Source of the DNA: JACCTI01 sp051005695
GTDB taxonomy: Bacteria > Verrucomicrobiota > Verrucomicrobiia > Chthoniobacterales > UBA10450
Assembly: GCA_051005695.1 (NCBI GenBank)
Contig: JBPCJC010000041.1
Location: forward strand, 1-64,000
Direction of reading: 5' to 3'
Length of the DNA stretch: 64,000 nt
Positions 26,108-35,847 of the stretch are shown here, piece after piece. How positions within the stretch are numbered: the first letter of the stretch is position 1; each line of letters opens with the position of its first letter. The notes under the pieces were generated by a model. It was not told the DNA's origin. It did no database searches and saw only the letters and a program-made list of their open reading frames with translations. Position numbers and translations under genes: made by a program.

Positions 26108-26899
26108 TTAGTGAACGAAAGTGCGCTCCCGTCGCACCATCCAAATGATGTAAGCCGCCAGCGCCGCGGCCGTGCCGGTGCCGGCAAATTGCAGCACGCG
26201 CGAGATCAGAAGCCCGTATTTTCCGGTCGCCGGATTATAGTGAAAACAGAGGAGAAAGATCTGGTCGGTGAGCGAGCCGATGTGCTCGTTAGACGCTTCG
26301 ATCAACGCCAACCGAACAGCGCGCGGCGGATACTCGATCCCGGGAAAATAGCGCGCCACTTTGCCCGCCGGCGTCAACACCGTGATCACGCTCGGATGCG
26401 CAAACTGGCGCGTGGTTTCGTCGTATGCGAAGCGGTAGCCGACCGCGGTCGCGAGCCGCGCGATCGCCTCCTTATCGCCGGTCAGAAAATGCCAGCCATC
26501 AGATGCGCCGGCGCGGCCGTAGCGCTCGAGGTAAGTTTGTTTTTTCGCCGCTGCGAGCGCGAGCCGCTCTCGCGGATCGAAACTAACGACCACGATTTGG
26601 TAGTCCTTGCCGGCGTCGAATTTCAATTCGTGTGCGGTTTGCAAAACGCCGTTGAGGACGAGCGTGCAGAGATTCGGGCACTCGTAGTACGCAAGCGCGA
26701 GAATCACCGGCTTTCCGTCGTGAAAGAAGCTGTCAAGATTGACCGCTTTGCCGTGTTCATCGCGGAAGACAGCGTCGAGCGGCACTTGTGCATTGAGCTT
26801 CTGTTCGAGGCCTGCGCGCGCGGCAATTTGTTGCTGCTGCGTGTCGGCAAACGCGGTCGCGTCGAACAGAAAACATCCGGCGCACACGAGCACTGTCAT
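26108..26899 (-). CDS. SCO1/SenC-like copper chaperone
   Basis: About 263 aa from ATG 26899. After a signal-like segment the thioredoxin fold has YYECPNLCTLVL (the CxxxC copper site) and a downstream His in FAHPSVITVLTP; a C-terminal transmembrane segment anchors it (about 235-255). SCO proteins deliver copper to the CuA centre of subunit II, encoded next. The start codon and upstream region coincide with one arm of an inverted repeat element (26896-27022), so the native 5' end may have been replaced. Confidence 0.85.
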   Translation of the reverse strand: MTVLVCAGCFLFDATAFADTQQQQIAARAGLEQKLNAQVPLDAVFRDEHGKAVNLDSFFHDGKPVILALAYYECPNLCTLVLNGVLQTAHELKFDAGKDYQIVVVSFDPRERLALAAAKKQTYLERYGRAGASDGWHFLTGDKEAIARLATAVGYRFAYDETTRQFAHPSVITVLTPAGKVARYFPGIEYPPRAVRLALIEASNEHIGSLTDQIFLLCFHYNPATGKYGLLISRVLQFAGTGTAAALAAYIIWMVRRERTFVH

Positions 26900-27022
26900 C
26901 CTGAGCGGAGCGCAGCGAAGTCGAAGGATCCTTCGCCGAACCGCTGACGATCGAACGCCCCCGACCGACTCGCGAGATCCTTCGACTTCATTGCGCTTCG
27001 CTCCATTCCGCTCAGGATGACA
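26896..27022. repeat. Inverted intergenic repeat element
   Basis: The arms 26896-26932 (starting GTCATCCTGAGCGGAGCG) and about 26976-27022 (ending CGCTCAGGATGACAGG) are near-complementary, with internal GAAGGATC / GATCCTTC. Such CCTGAG...GAAGGATC palindromes are recurrent intergenic repeats in many bacterial genomes. Its left edge supplies the ATG used by the sco gene. Confidence 0.7.
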
Positions 27023-27060
27023 GGCGAAGGAACGCGCGCGAAATTTTGTCGAACTAATGC

Positions 27061-27507
27061 TCATGGCTTCGTCGCCTCTGCCTTTTGTTTCTGCAATTCT
27101 TCTGGCGTTTTCCCGCTGGAGTTTTGCGTGCCCGGCCCGCGTGTCGGCAATCCGCGCTGCGCGATCAAATCCATTGCGCGTTCGATTGGGATATGCGCCA
27201 AACCGACTGATTTATCGACCCAGCCGTAGCTGTTGAGCTTCGCATTTTCGGCGGCGTTGAATTTATCGAGATCGACCGCGGGCGCAGTTTGCAGGCGCGG
27301 CGCGGGCGCGATCATGTGCGGGTCGAGCGCGATCCGCGAGGGCGCGTCGGGTGACGGATTCTGGTGCTCGAAGAGTTTGTAGAGTCCAATGACCGCGGGA
27401 TAAATTAGCAGCGCGGCGAGAACCAATCCGACGGCGAACCAGGCGACCACCCGCGCGCTGATGTCGCGCGTTTCATGCCCGCGTTCTTTCATCGCCGGCT
27501 CAACCAT
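27061..27507 (-). CDS. Hypothetical single-helix membrane protein of the cox operon
   Basis: A 148-aa protein with one N-terminal transmembrane segment (about residues 20-45, WFAVGLVLAALLIYPAVIG) and a periplasmic tail containing the motif LNSYGWVDKSVGLAHIPIERAMDLIAQRG. Proteins with this motif are often found between ACIII and cox genes; the role is unknown. It overlaps the actF stop by eight bases, so it is cotranscribed. Confidence 0.75.
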   Translation of the reverse strand: MVEPAMKERGHETRDISARVVAWFAVGLVLAALLIYPAVIGLYKLFEHQNPSPDAPSRIALDPHMIAPAPRLQTAPAVDLDKFNAAENAKLNSYGWVDKSVGLAHIPIERAMDLIAQRGLPTRGPGTQNSSGKTPEELQKQKAEATKP

Positions 27508-28651
27508 TTTGCTTCGCCTCCGTCAGTTGCGCCGGGATCAGCGGTTGTTGTTTGAGATAACGAAAAAAGAGCGCGAACCAAAACCCGCCGAGCGCGAGCC
27601 ATTCCGTGAAATCGAGCCAGTGAATGTAAAGGCCGCTCGGATGAAACGAGGGCGCGACCAACCAGAAGTTCGCGAGGATATTTGCGCAAACAATGAAGGA
27701 CGCGATGCCGGCGAGGCGCTCGCGATTTTTCTTCGCGGCACGCGAGAGGAGCAGCACGAAGGGTAGAAAAAATTGCGCCAGCACGAGCGCGCCCGCGAGC
27801 CATTGCCAGCCGCCACGGCTGCGCTCCAGATACCAGGAGATTTCCTTCGGCAAATTGCCCGACCAGATGATCAGGAATTGGGAGTAGGAGACGTAGGCCC
27901 AGAAGATGACGAAGGCGAGGAGCATGTTCCCGAGATCGTGGAAGGCTTTGGTCGGGATGGCGTGGCCTAACGAGTTGTGGCGCGCGAAGAGGGTGACCAA
28001 CGCGGTCATGAGCGCGAGGGCGGAGAGGAATTGGCCAGCGACGAAAATCTCAACAAAGATGGTCGAATACCATGCGGGATCGAGCGACATCACCCAGTCA
28101 GTCGCGGCGAAATTCATGCAGAGGACATAGGCGATCAGGCCGATAACGGAGAGGACGGTGAGCCGTGTCGGGACGGATTTGGTGTCGGTCTGCGCGGGGG
28201 TCCATTTGCGCAGGAGGAATGCGACCACGATCAGCGCGATGAAGTAGACGAGGGCGCGCGCGGTGAAAAACGGGACGTTCAGATATTGCGCTTTGTGGTG
28301 GTAGCCGGGCGCTTCGCCGCGGGCGCCGTTCGACCAGCCGAAGATGCGATGCACCCCGAGGAGCACCGGCAGAAAAAGCGCGGCCATCCAGGGAATGGTG
28401 CGGTAGGCGGCGGTGGAGAAATTGCGCACCGCCAGCCCCCACAATCCGCCGGTGAGAAATTGCATCATGACGATGACGAGCGCGCCGAAGGAAAGTCCGC
28501 TCCAGAAAAGCCAGGCGATCAGATACGATTGGAAAAATTGCGTGCGGCTAACGAATGCTCCGACCAGCGAGACGATCGCGGCGAGCGCGCCGATGAGAAG
28601 CGCGCGTGTTTGCCAGCGATTGCATTGCGCCATGATGACGGAGTCGCTCAT
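27500..28651 (-). CDS. actF: Alternative complex III subunit ActF
   Basis: A 383-aa polytopic protein with about ten helices, similar to the NrfD-like second membrane subunit of quinol:cytochrome c oxidoreductase (ACIII). Typical segments are MNFAATDWVMSLDP, YSTIFVEIFVAGQFLSA and HDLGNMLLAFVIFWAYVSYSQF. ActF is the structural homologue of ActC that does not bind quinol in known complexes. Start and stop overlap its neighbours by four and eight bases. Complete. Confidence 0.9.
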   Translation of the reverse strand: MSDSVIMAQCNRWQTRALLIGALAAIVSLVGAFVSRTQFFQSYLIAWLFWSGLSFGALVIVMMQFLTGGLWGLAVRNFSTAAYRTIPWMAALFLPVLLGVHRIFGWSNGARGEAPGYHHKAQYLNVPFFTARALVYFIALIVVAFLLRKWTPAQTDTKSVPTRLTVLSVIGLIAYVLCMNFAATDWVMSLDPAWYSTIFVEIFVAGQFLSALALMTALVTLFARHNSLGHAIPTKAFHDLGNMLLAFVIFWAYVSYSQFLIIWSGNLPKEISWYLERSRGGWQWLAGALVLAQFFLPFVLLLSRAAKKNRERLAGIASFIVCANILANFWLVAPSFHPSGLYIHWLDFTEWLALGGFWFALFFRYLKQQPLIPAQLTEAKQNG

Positions 28652-29214
28652 GGTTGCGCGGCCTCGAGTTGTTTTGCACCTAACGAGTCGGCATCCGCGG
28701 GCGCGGCGTGCTGGCTTAATTGCAGCGCGCGGATGTAAGCCGCGATCGCCCAGCGATCCTCCGGCGCGACCCGCGAGGCATACGAATACATTACTCCGTA
28801 GCCGTTCGTCATGACATCGAAGAAATGTCCGACCGGCGCATCGCGCAGCCGTTGCTCGTGCAACGACGGCGGCGGCGGAAACCCGCGCTGCACGATCATG
28901 CCGTTGCCCGCGCCGGTCGGGCCGTGGCAGACCGCGCAGTAAATTTCGAAACGCTGCTGGCCACGCGCGAGCAATTCACCCGTCACCGGCATCGGAAAAG
29001 TCGCGGCCAGTTCGTTGCCGATTTTGCCGGTGTAAAATTGTTGATCTTCGCGCAACTGCCCGCGCGCGACGGTGTGCGCCGGCGGCACGCGCGAGCCGCG
29101 GCCGTCGGCGAAGAATTCATTTTCCGCCAGCGGTTTGATCTTTTGTTGATCGACCATGCCACGCCGGCAAGACGTGCAGCAGACCAGCACGAGAAGCGCG
29201 GCGAAAATTCTCAC
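28648..29214 (-). CDS. actE: Alternative complex III subunit ActE, monohaem cytochrome c lipoprotein
   Basis: A 188-aa protein with a lipoprotein signal (LVLVCCTSC, lipid-anchored Cys) and one haem motif, CAVCH, at about residue 93, with NGMIVQRGFPPPPSL and the downstream YGVMYSYASRV (Met ligand) typical of ActE. It carries electrons from the ActA/ActB side to the oxidase. Overlaps both neighbours by four bases. Confidence 0.9.
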   Translation of the reverse strand: MRIFAALLVLVCCTSCRRGMVDQQKIKPLAENEFFADGRGSRVPPAHTVARGQLREDQQFYTGKIGNELAATFPMPVTGELLARGQQRFEIYCAVCHGPTGAGNGMIVQRGFPPPPSLHEQRLRDAPVGHFFDVMTNGYGVMYSYASRVAPEDRWAIAAYIRALQLSQHAAPADADSLGAKQLEAAQP

Positions 29215-29990
29215 TTCTCCACCTCCATGATCTTCTCCGGGCCTAACGAGAGGAAAAACTCACGAACTTCATCTGCTTTGAAGACATGATCGTCCGCTTC
29301 GATGCAGAGAAAAAATTTCGTCTGGCTGGCGAGCTTGAACTCGGGAGCGTTGAAAACGGGATGGTAAGGCTTCGGCAATCCGTTCAGGAAAAGCATCCCG
29401 AGCACACCCGCGATGGCGGCGAAGAGAATCGTCAACTCGAAGGTGATTGGCACGAACGCCGGCCAACTGTGCGGCGGACGTCCGCCGACGTTGAGCCGGT
29501 AGTCGATCGTGGCCGAGTACCACTGCATAATATAGGCGGTGAGCGCTCCGCAAATTCCGCCTAACAACATCACCAGCGGCACTTTCGTTTTGTGAAAACC
29601 GATCGCTTCCGCCACGCCTTCGATCGCGTAGGGCCAATCCTGATGCAGCAAAAGTAAAATGGCGGAGATGAAAGTGCCGGCGTGACCGATCCCAATCCAC
29701 CAGACGAAATTGGTAATCGCGAAGCCCCACGCGACCGGCATGTTGATTCCCCAAATGCCGACGCCTTTGATGAAAAGCCAGGCGATGCAGAAGTTGAAAA
29801 GCATCAGGAGCACGAAGGCGACGGCGAATCCGAAGAGCCAGCCGCGATGCACCGGACGTAGCAGGACGACGTCGGTGATTTTTTTCGTGACCGACGCGTC
29901 GTCGTATCCCGGAGCGACGATCGGCTCTTTTAACCACGGAGGCACGGAGGACACGGAGATGACAGAAGGGCCGGAATTAGGTTCACCCAT
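29211..29990 (-). CDS. Chimeric ActC N-terminus fused to ActD
   Basis: Start taken at ATG 29990; an upstream in-frame ATG at 30035 also exists and both are inside repeat DNA. Residues up to about IGHAGTFISAILLLLHQDW match the first two or three helices of ActC, the quinol-binding NrfD-like subunit of ACIII (normally 450-490 aa). From PYAIEGVAEAIGFHKTKVPLV onward the protein is ActD (DUF3341: LNVGGRPPHSWPAF, PKPYHPVFN, FFLCIEADD). The join near 29630 is in frame. About 350 residues of ActC and some 40 of ActD are therefore absent. This is either a real deletion or a misassembly. Confidence 0.75.
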   Translation of the reverse strand: MGEPNSGPSVISVSSVPPWLKEPIVAPGYDDASVTKKITDVVLLRPVHRGWLFGFAVAFVLLMLFNFCIAWLFIKGVGIWGINMPVAWGFAITNFVWWIGIGHAGTFISAILLLLHQDWPYAIEGVAEAIGFHKTKVPLVMLLGGICGALTAYIMQWYSATIDYRLNVGGRPPHSWPAFVPITFELTILFAAIAGVLGMLFLNGLPKPYHPVFNAPEFKLASQTKFFLCIEADDHVFKADEVREFFLSLGPEKIMEVEK

Positions 29991-30027
29991 TTTCAGCTCC
30001 GTGCTCTCCGTGCCTCCGTGGTTTCTC
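29933..30027. repeat. CCACGGAGG-type inverted repeat, with a further arm at 30401-30432
   Basis: AACCACGGAGGCACGGAGG at 29935-29953 and CCGTGCCTCCGTGGTT at 30008-30023 form an inverted repeat; a third arm (TCCGTGCCTCCGTGGTTC) ends at 30432, at the actB boundary. The three arms flank the GxxExxY pseudogene, suggesting that they moved with it. Confidence 0.65.
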
Positions 30028-30031
30028 TTCG

Positions 30032-30432
30032 TCATAGAACCCGGCGGCGAATGCCGTTCTTGAGCACGGCGACGTTGAAGTTAATGAGGAGACCAACCTT
30101 GCACCCGCTCAACTTGAGATACGTCAGCACCTGCGCGTCACGGACATCGTGCAATGCTTCGACCGCCTTCAGCTCAATGATGACCTTCTCCTCAACGATG
30201 AAATCAAGTCGGTAGCCGCAATCAATCGCGACACCTTGTAGAACACCGGCAGAGGCTTTTGCTGTTCGAATGCGATTGCTCGCAGCGCCAACTCGCGCGC
30301 CAAACAGGCCTGGTAAGTCGATTCGAGCAGTCCCGGTCCGAGCTCGCGATGCACCTCAATCGCCGCGCCAATGAGCGCTCCTGTTAGCTCCTTAAAAATA
30401 ATCTCCGTGTTCTCCGTGCCTCCGTGGTTCAT
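30032..30432 (-). pseudogene. GxxExxY-family (PDDEXK-like) protein with one frameshift
   Basis: The first 70 codons encode LTGALIGAAIEVHRELGPGLLESTYQACL, the GxxExxY hallmark. At about 30240 the frame shifts by one base (YKGV expected, one G missing from a G run) and the rest continues in the next frame: RLDFIVEEKVIIELKAVE, then VLTYLKLSGCKVGLLINF, ending RRRVL. The family is small, of unclear function, and often embedded in CCACGGAGG repeats. It sits between actB and actC, where no gene is expected. Confidence 0.75.
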
Positions 30433-33208
30433 CTCTCCACCTCCGGGTTCGGGTTGCGCAATTTCGCGAGGTAGGTGGTGCGCGGGCGCGTGTTCAATTC
30501 CGCGAGCAAGCCGTAACTCAGCGGCGAATTTCGCAGTGCTGTGGCGCGGCCTTTCGGATCATTCAGATCGCCGAAGACAATCGCGTCCGCGGGACACGCC
30601 TGCGCACATGCGGGCGTGATTTCACCATCGCGGATGGCGCGATTCGCTTTCTCGCTTTCGATCTTGACCGCGTTGATCCGCTGAATGCAGTAGCTGCATT
30701 TTTCCATCACACCGCGCGTGCGCACGCTCACGTTCGGATTGCGCATGAGCTTACGCGTCGCCGGCTGCTCGAACTGGTTCGCGTCGTATTCGAGAAAATT
30801 GAATCGCCGCACTTTATAAGGGCAGTTGTTCGAGCAATAGCGCGTGCCGATGCAGCGGTTGTAAACCATCTGGTTCAAGCCCTCGCTGCTGTGAACCGTG
30901 GCCGCGACCGGACAGACCAACTCGCACGGCGCGGTCTCGCAATGCATGCACGGAACCGGCTGATGATAGACGGCAGGATTCGTTGGGCCATCTTCGGTTT
31001 GGTAGTAACGATCGACGCGAATCCAATGCATCTCGCGATTCATCGCCACCTGCTCGCGACCGACGACCGGGATGTTGTTCTCGGCCTGGCAGGCAATCGT
31101 GCAAACGCCGCAACCGGTGCAGGTGTTGAGGTCGATCGACATGCCCCACTTGTGGCCGGTGCTGTAGTCGTAATTCTTGTAGAGCGTTTCTTCTTCGCGC
31201 GGCGGCGGCTCGCCCGGCTTGGCAATTTCGGCCGGTCGTTTTTGGAAATCCACGAGCGTGCCGACACGCACCTGCTCGCGATCGTGCATGTCCCAATGAT
31301 GTTGCGTCGTGACCAAATCCCGATGGCCGTCCGTCTTCTCGATCTCCAATCCCGCGCCGCCCCAAAGCGCATCCGACGTGCGCAAGGCGTAGGCATTGAA
31401 ACCAACAGTGTTACCGACGCTGCCCGCGCGCGTGCGCCCGTAACCGACAGTGACCGTCACGCAGTCGTCCGCTTGTCCCGGCTGAACCCAAATCGGCGCA
31501 TCTAAATTGCGCCCACGGAATTTCAAATTCACGATATCGCCGCTTTTAAGCTTGAGCCGTTGCGCGGTTGCCGGACTAACGAGTGCAGCATTATCCCAGA
31601 CAATTTGCGTGTGCGGATTCGGGAGCTCCTGCAGCCACGCGTTGTTGGCAAATCGGCCGTCGTGCAGGCGCGGGTCGGGGCGAATGAGCAGATGCATTCC
31701 GCTTTCTGAATTTGGCGACGGCGGAGAAAGCGGTGCCGCAGCGACAGCGGCGACCGGCGGATTCGCGCCGGCGACCACGCCATCATGCAACGCCTTTCGC
31801 CACGCGTTCTCAAAATCCGGCGCGGCATGCTGCTTTTCCCAGTAAGCGCGAACGACATCGTAACTATTCGTCGGCGCCTCCTCGAGCAGCGCGGAAAGCA
31901 ATTCGTGGCGCGATCGGCCCGCGAAAAGCGGCTCAATCATTGGCTGCATGATCGTCGCGGTTCCATCAAAGGCGCGCGCGTCGCTCCAGGTTTCGAGCGC
32001 GTGCGCTTCTGGCACGTGCCAGCGGCAAAGTTCCGCGGTCTCGTCGTGATAAATTCCGAGGTGAACCGCGTGCGAAATTTTCGGCAAACGCCTAACGAGT
32101 TCAAGATCAACCGGTGCGTCGTAAACCGGGTTGCCGCCAAGAATCAGTAACGTCTCGACTGTCCCGGAATCGATGTCGGCAATGAGCTCGCGCAGATCGC
32201 GCGCAGTCGATGTTGGCGGCGCAGAGTAATCGACAGTTATGCCGACATTTCCGAGTGTTTCATTTAGTTGCTGCGCGAACGCGTGAAGTGCGGACGATTC
32301 GAATTCGCCCGCGACAACGACGCTTTTTCCCGCATGCGCGCGAAGATCATCCGCGATCGCTTTCGCGAATTGCGAATTACCGCCCGAATGCAGGTCGCGT
32401 GCGAATTGTTCCAATTCATCCGGCCGCAAAAGAATTCGATGATCCGCCATCGCGCCGGTGAGCGACGGCGTCGACTCGGCGACGTAGAGGCGATTCATCG
32501 TCTCGTTAGGTCGACGGCCGCGCGAGAAAGCGCGCGTGTAGGACAAGCCGGCGGAAGACGACGACAGGAAATCCGCGCCTAACGAAACGATGATCCCGGC
32601 TTTGTCGAAATGATATCGTGCGGCGGAGTTGTTCGTGGCGAGCGGCTCGTATTCATGCCATTTTGCGGCCGGAAATTTTGCCAGCAGCCGTGAAATTTGA
32701 TCGAGAAAAGTCGGCGACGTTTCGTGACGCATGAGCAAACGGAGACCGGCACCGCCGTTCTTTTTCCATTTTTGCGCAGCGGCGGAAAGTTCGCCGAGGC
32801 AAATTCCCCACGTGCTGATTTGCCCGCGATCGAGCACAGCCCGCGACCGTTCCGGATCGTAAAGCGCGAGGAGTTCGGCCTGCATGAAGACGTCGGTCGC
32901 ACCAAGACTTGCCGGATGAAGCGGATTGCCTTCGATTTTAGTCGGACGGCCTTCGTGCGTTTCGACAAGAACCCCGCGCGCGAATCCGCCGAGCGTCAGC
33001 GCCGTCGCATAAAAAAGTGGTTTGCCGGGAATGATTCCTCCGGCTGCCGCAGGTAGGGCAAAATATGTTCCGGCGGATTGCGGGTGCAGCCGGCGCTGGC
33101 GAGCGCAATCGACGCGCCCATGAGCTTGAGAAACTTCCGGCGGCTTAACTCGTTAGGCCAATCGCCCGCGCCGAGCGGAAATTCCTCGATCGTTCTCAGC
33201 GATGACAT
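30429..33208 (-). pseudogene. actB: Alternative complex III subunit ActB, split by a one-base frameshift
   Basis: From ATG 33208 the N-terminus has a Tat signal (SRRKFLKLMGASIALASAGC, with a lipobox Cys) and then PYLRQPEES. At about 33033-33036 one base is missing (EEIIPGKPLFYATAL is expected) and the frame shifts into a stop; the correct frame continues with LTLGGFARGVLVE to the end at 30429. The large middle part is the molybdopterin-oxidoreductase-like domain. The C-terminal third has four Fe-S clusters: CTGCGVCTIAC, CMHCETAPCELVC, CIGTRYCSNNC and CSYCIQRI, then CAQACP. If the indel is a sequencing error the protein is complete (about 925 aa). Confidence 0.85.
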
Positions 33209-33852
33209 GTATAGCAATCCGTCAGTCCGGCGGTGTGGATGTTATTCTGCCTAACGAGTTGTTGGCCGAAGGCGAGCTGGTTAGGCGGCGGGTGGTAATT
33301 CATGTCCACCACTTCGCTGGTCGGGCGCAGAAATTTTTCCGGCTGCCGATGGCAATCGAGACACCAGCGCATGTAGAGCGGCTTCGTTTTCCAGGTCAAC
33401 GCCATCTCGTTCACCTGGCCGTGGCAGGTCGCGCAGCCGACCCCTTTCGCGACGTGAATGCTGTGATTGAAGTAAACGTAATCCGGCAAATCATGGACGC
33501 GCGTCCACTTGATCGCTTTGCCGGTTTGCCAACTGTCGCGCACCGGCTGAAGGACCGGCGCGTCTTTCCAAACCTGCGAGTGACATGTCATACAGGTCTC
33601 GGTCGGCGGAATTCCAGCGAAGGCAGATTGCTCCACGCCGGTGTGACAATAACGGCAATCAATTCCCAATCCCCCGACGTGATGTTGATGACTGAACGGC
33701 ACCGGCTGCTCGATCGGCGAATCGACATGCGTCAAGAAATCCGAGCGTCCGAACATCCAGGCGGCCGCACTTCCGCTTAGGACGAGCAGGGGAAGACCGA
33801 TGACGAACGCTTGTGCGATCCCGTTCGCCCGCTGCTTAAAGAGTTGTCCCAT
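33196..33852 (-). CDS. actA: Alternative complex III subunit ActA, pentahaem cytochrome c
   Basis: A 218-aa protein with one N-terminal membrane segment (residues about 15-35) and five CxxCH haem motifs: CRYCH, CMTCH, CATCH, CLDCH and CYTCH. Five haems and the position ahead of actB identify ActA, which takes electrons from the ActB Fe-S clusters. First gene of the minus-strand respiratory operon; its 3' end overlaps actB by 13 bp. The 183 bp to the divergent clc gene must contain its promoter, but I see no clear consensus. Confidence 0.92.
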   Translation of the reverse strand: MGQLFKQRANGIAQAFVIGLPLLVLSGSAAAWMFGRSDFLTHVDSPIEQPVPFSHQHHVGGLGIDCRYCHTGVEQSAFAGIPPTETCMTCHSQVWKDAPVLQPVRDSWQTGKAIKWTRVHDLPDYVYFNHSIHVAKGVGCATCHGQVNEMALTWKTKPLYMRWCLDCHRQPEKFLRPTSEVVDMNYHPPPNQLAFGQQLVRQNNIHTAGLTDCYTCHR

Positions 33853-34035
33853 TCGTTGTTCCCGCCAAGCCAGCTCGCGAGATTCGTATTAGAATCGCGC
33901 GCCAGCCAGCACGGCAACCGCAAAAAAATTTTGGTTTCGGGAGGAAAATTCAACACGGCCAAACGCAGTTCCGGAAGCGATTTTCACTTTCTCCTCCTGA
34001 CTTTATCGGCGCCGGTGGAATAGAGTTCCGTTTTC

Positions 34036-35751
34036 ATGAAAGATCTGGCCACGCAATTCCACCGCTTTCATGACAAATCGCGGCCCGTCATCGGCACTTT
34101 GCTCTACGGATTGATCGCCAGTCTGGCCGCCGTCGCCTTCCAACTCACGATCAATTGGATCTATAATTTTTGTTATCAAATCCCGTCGCGTGGATCTTTT
34201 TCACACTTCGTCTGGCTGACTTTCACGGTCGTGGTCGTGACCTCGTTGATCGCCGGCTGGTTGCTTTATTCGCTCTGTCCCGACGCCGCCGGCAGCGGCA
34301 TCCCGCAGGTAAAACTACGCTACTGGAAAGAATTCGGGCACTCCCCGCGCCGGATCGCGTGGATTAAATTTGTTGCCGGCGCGCTTAGCATCGGCGGCGG
34401 ACAAAGTCTCGGACGCGAAGGCCCGACGGTGCAGATCGGGAGCAACCTCTCGTCCAGCCTGGCGGGCATTCTCGGCGTTTCGAAACAGAATCGTCGCGCC
34501 GCTAGTGCGGCGGGAGCGGCCGCCGGTCTGGCCGCCGCTTTCAATGCGCCCCTCGCTTCCGTCGCTTTCGTTCTTGAGGAAATCATCGGCGACCTGAACA
34601 GCCGCTCGTTAGGCGCAGTCCTGCTCGCGTCCGTCGTAGGCGCGTTCGTCGTGCACGCGATCATCGGTGCGCAACCGGCTTTCCTCTTGCCGGCATTGGC
34701 GGAGCCGACCTGGCGTGGCTATTTGCTCATGCCGGTGGCGGCCGCGTTCGCCACTATCACCGGGCTTTTTTTTCAACGGGCTACGCTCACGCTGCGCGTG
34801 AAGTCGCGGAAGTTCACGGCCGTCCCGCGCTGGCTCCATCCGTTGGCCGGCGGCCTAACGACTTGGATTATCGGTGTGGGGATCTTCGCGCTCACCGGCC
34901 GGCTGGGCGTGTTCGCGCTCGGCTACGATGACCTCTCCGATGCGCTCACCCACGGAATGGGCTGGCAACTGGCCGCGCTCCTGCTCGTGGGAAAACTTCT
35001 GGCCACGATCGCGAGTTACGGCTTTGGCGGATGCGGCGGAATCTTTTCGCCGAATCTTTTTTTCGGCGCGATGTGCGGCCTAGTCGTCGGCGATGTGGGT
35101 GCGCAATTTCTCGCGCTCAACCAATCTGATAATTTGCTCCTCGCGATCGGGGCCATGAGCGCCTGCCTGGGCGCGGTCGTGCAGGCGCCGGTGACCGCGA
35201 TCCTGATCATTTTCGAAATGACCCACCAGTTCGCGGTCGTCCCCGGTTTGATGCTTGCAGGTCTCGTTAGTCAGGCGCTCGCGCGTTCGCTCCAGCATCA
35301 CAATTTTTACGAAGAAGTACTGCTCCAGGACGGCCACCAGATGGAGCACCTCATCCCGCCGCGCGATCTCCGCACCTGGCAAAATCTACCCATCTCCGCG
35401 ATCGCAAATTTCAAACCGGTGATCGTGACCGATATCAGCGAAAGCGCCTTGAAGGAACTGCTCGCGGCCCATCCTTACCGGCATTTTCCGGTGGTCGAAA
35501 ACGACCACGTCAAAGGCATCGCCACTCGCCGCGAAATCGAGGCTGCGCTGGCGGGCGGGCGCGCGCCCAGGTTCGAGCCGGCGTTGAGTTGTCGGCCCGG
35601 AGACTCCATCCGCGCTTCGCAAGCGTCACTCATCGAATCAACCACCAACACCGTCGTCCTGACCGACATTGCGGACGGAAAACTTCTCGCCGTGGTCACC
35701 TTGCACGACATTTTGCGCGCGCAGGTGGCGATGGCCGATCGCGAGCGATGA
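34036..35751 (+). CDS. ClC-family chloride channel or Cl-/H+ antiporter with CBS domains
   Basis: A 571-aa protein. The ClC signature residues are GSGIPQVK (about 82), GREGPTVQIGS (about 132; the gating Glu is present) and the conserved GGIFSPNLFFGAMCG near 335. Two CBS domains follow at about 450-570 (the second includes NTVVLTDI), giving nucleotide-dependent regulation in this family. The stop codon is followed at once by a full 11-mer copy (35751-35761). Transcribed divergently from actA. Confidence 0.92.
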   Translation: MKDLATQFHRFHDKSRPVIGTLLYGLIASLAAVAFQLTINWIYNFCYQIPSRGSFSHFVWLTFTVVVVTSLIAGWLLYSLCPDAAGSGIPQVKLRYWKEFGHSPRRIAWIKFVAGALSIGGGQSLGREGPTVQIGSNLSSSLAGILGVSKQNRRAASAAGAAAGLAAAFNAPLASVAFVLEEIIGDLNSRSLGAVLLASVVGAFVVHAIIGAQPAFLLPALAEPTWRGYLLMPVAAAFATITGLFFQRATLTLRVKSRKFTAVPRWLHPLAGGLTTWIIGVGIFALTGRLGVFALGYDDLSDALTHGMGWQLAALLLVGKLLATIASYGFGGCGGIFSPNLFFGAMCGLVVGDVGAQFLALNQSDNLLLAIGAMSACLGAVVQAPVTAILIIFEMTHQFAVVPGLMLAGLVSQALARSLQHHNFYEEVLLQDGHQMEHLIPPRDLRTWQNLPISAIANFKPVIVTDISESALKELLAAHPYRHFPVVENDHVKGIATRREIEAALAGGRAPRFEPALSCRPGDSIRASQASLIESTTNTVVLTDIADGKLLAVVTLHDILRAQVAMADRER

Positions 35752-35847
35752 CTCGTTAGGCTGAAGCGAAATCGCGTCGTCGATTTGAGGACCGCGCTTG
35801 ACCCCTGAGCACGCGCCGGTACCCTTTCCGCCGAGAGGAACACCCCA

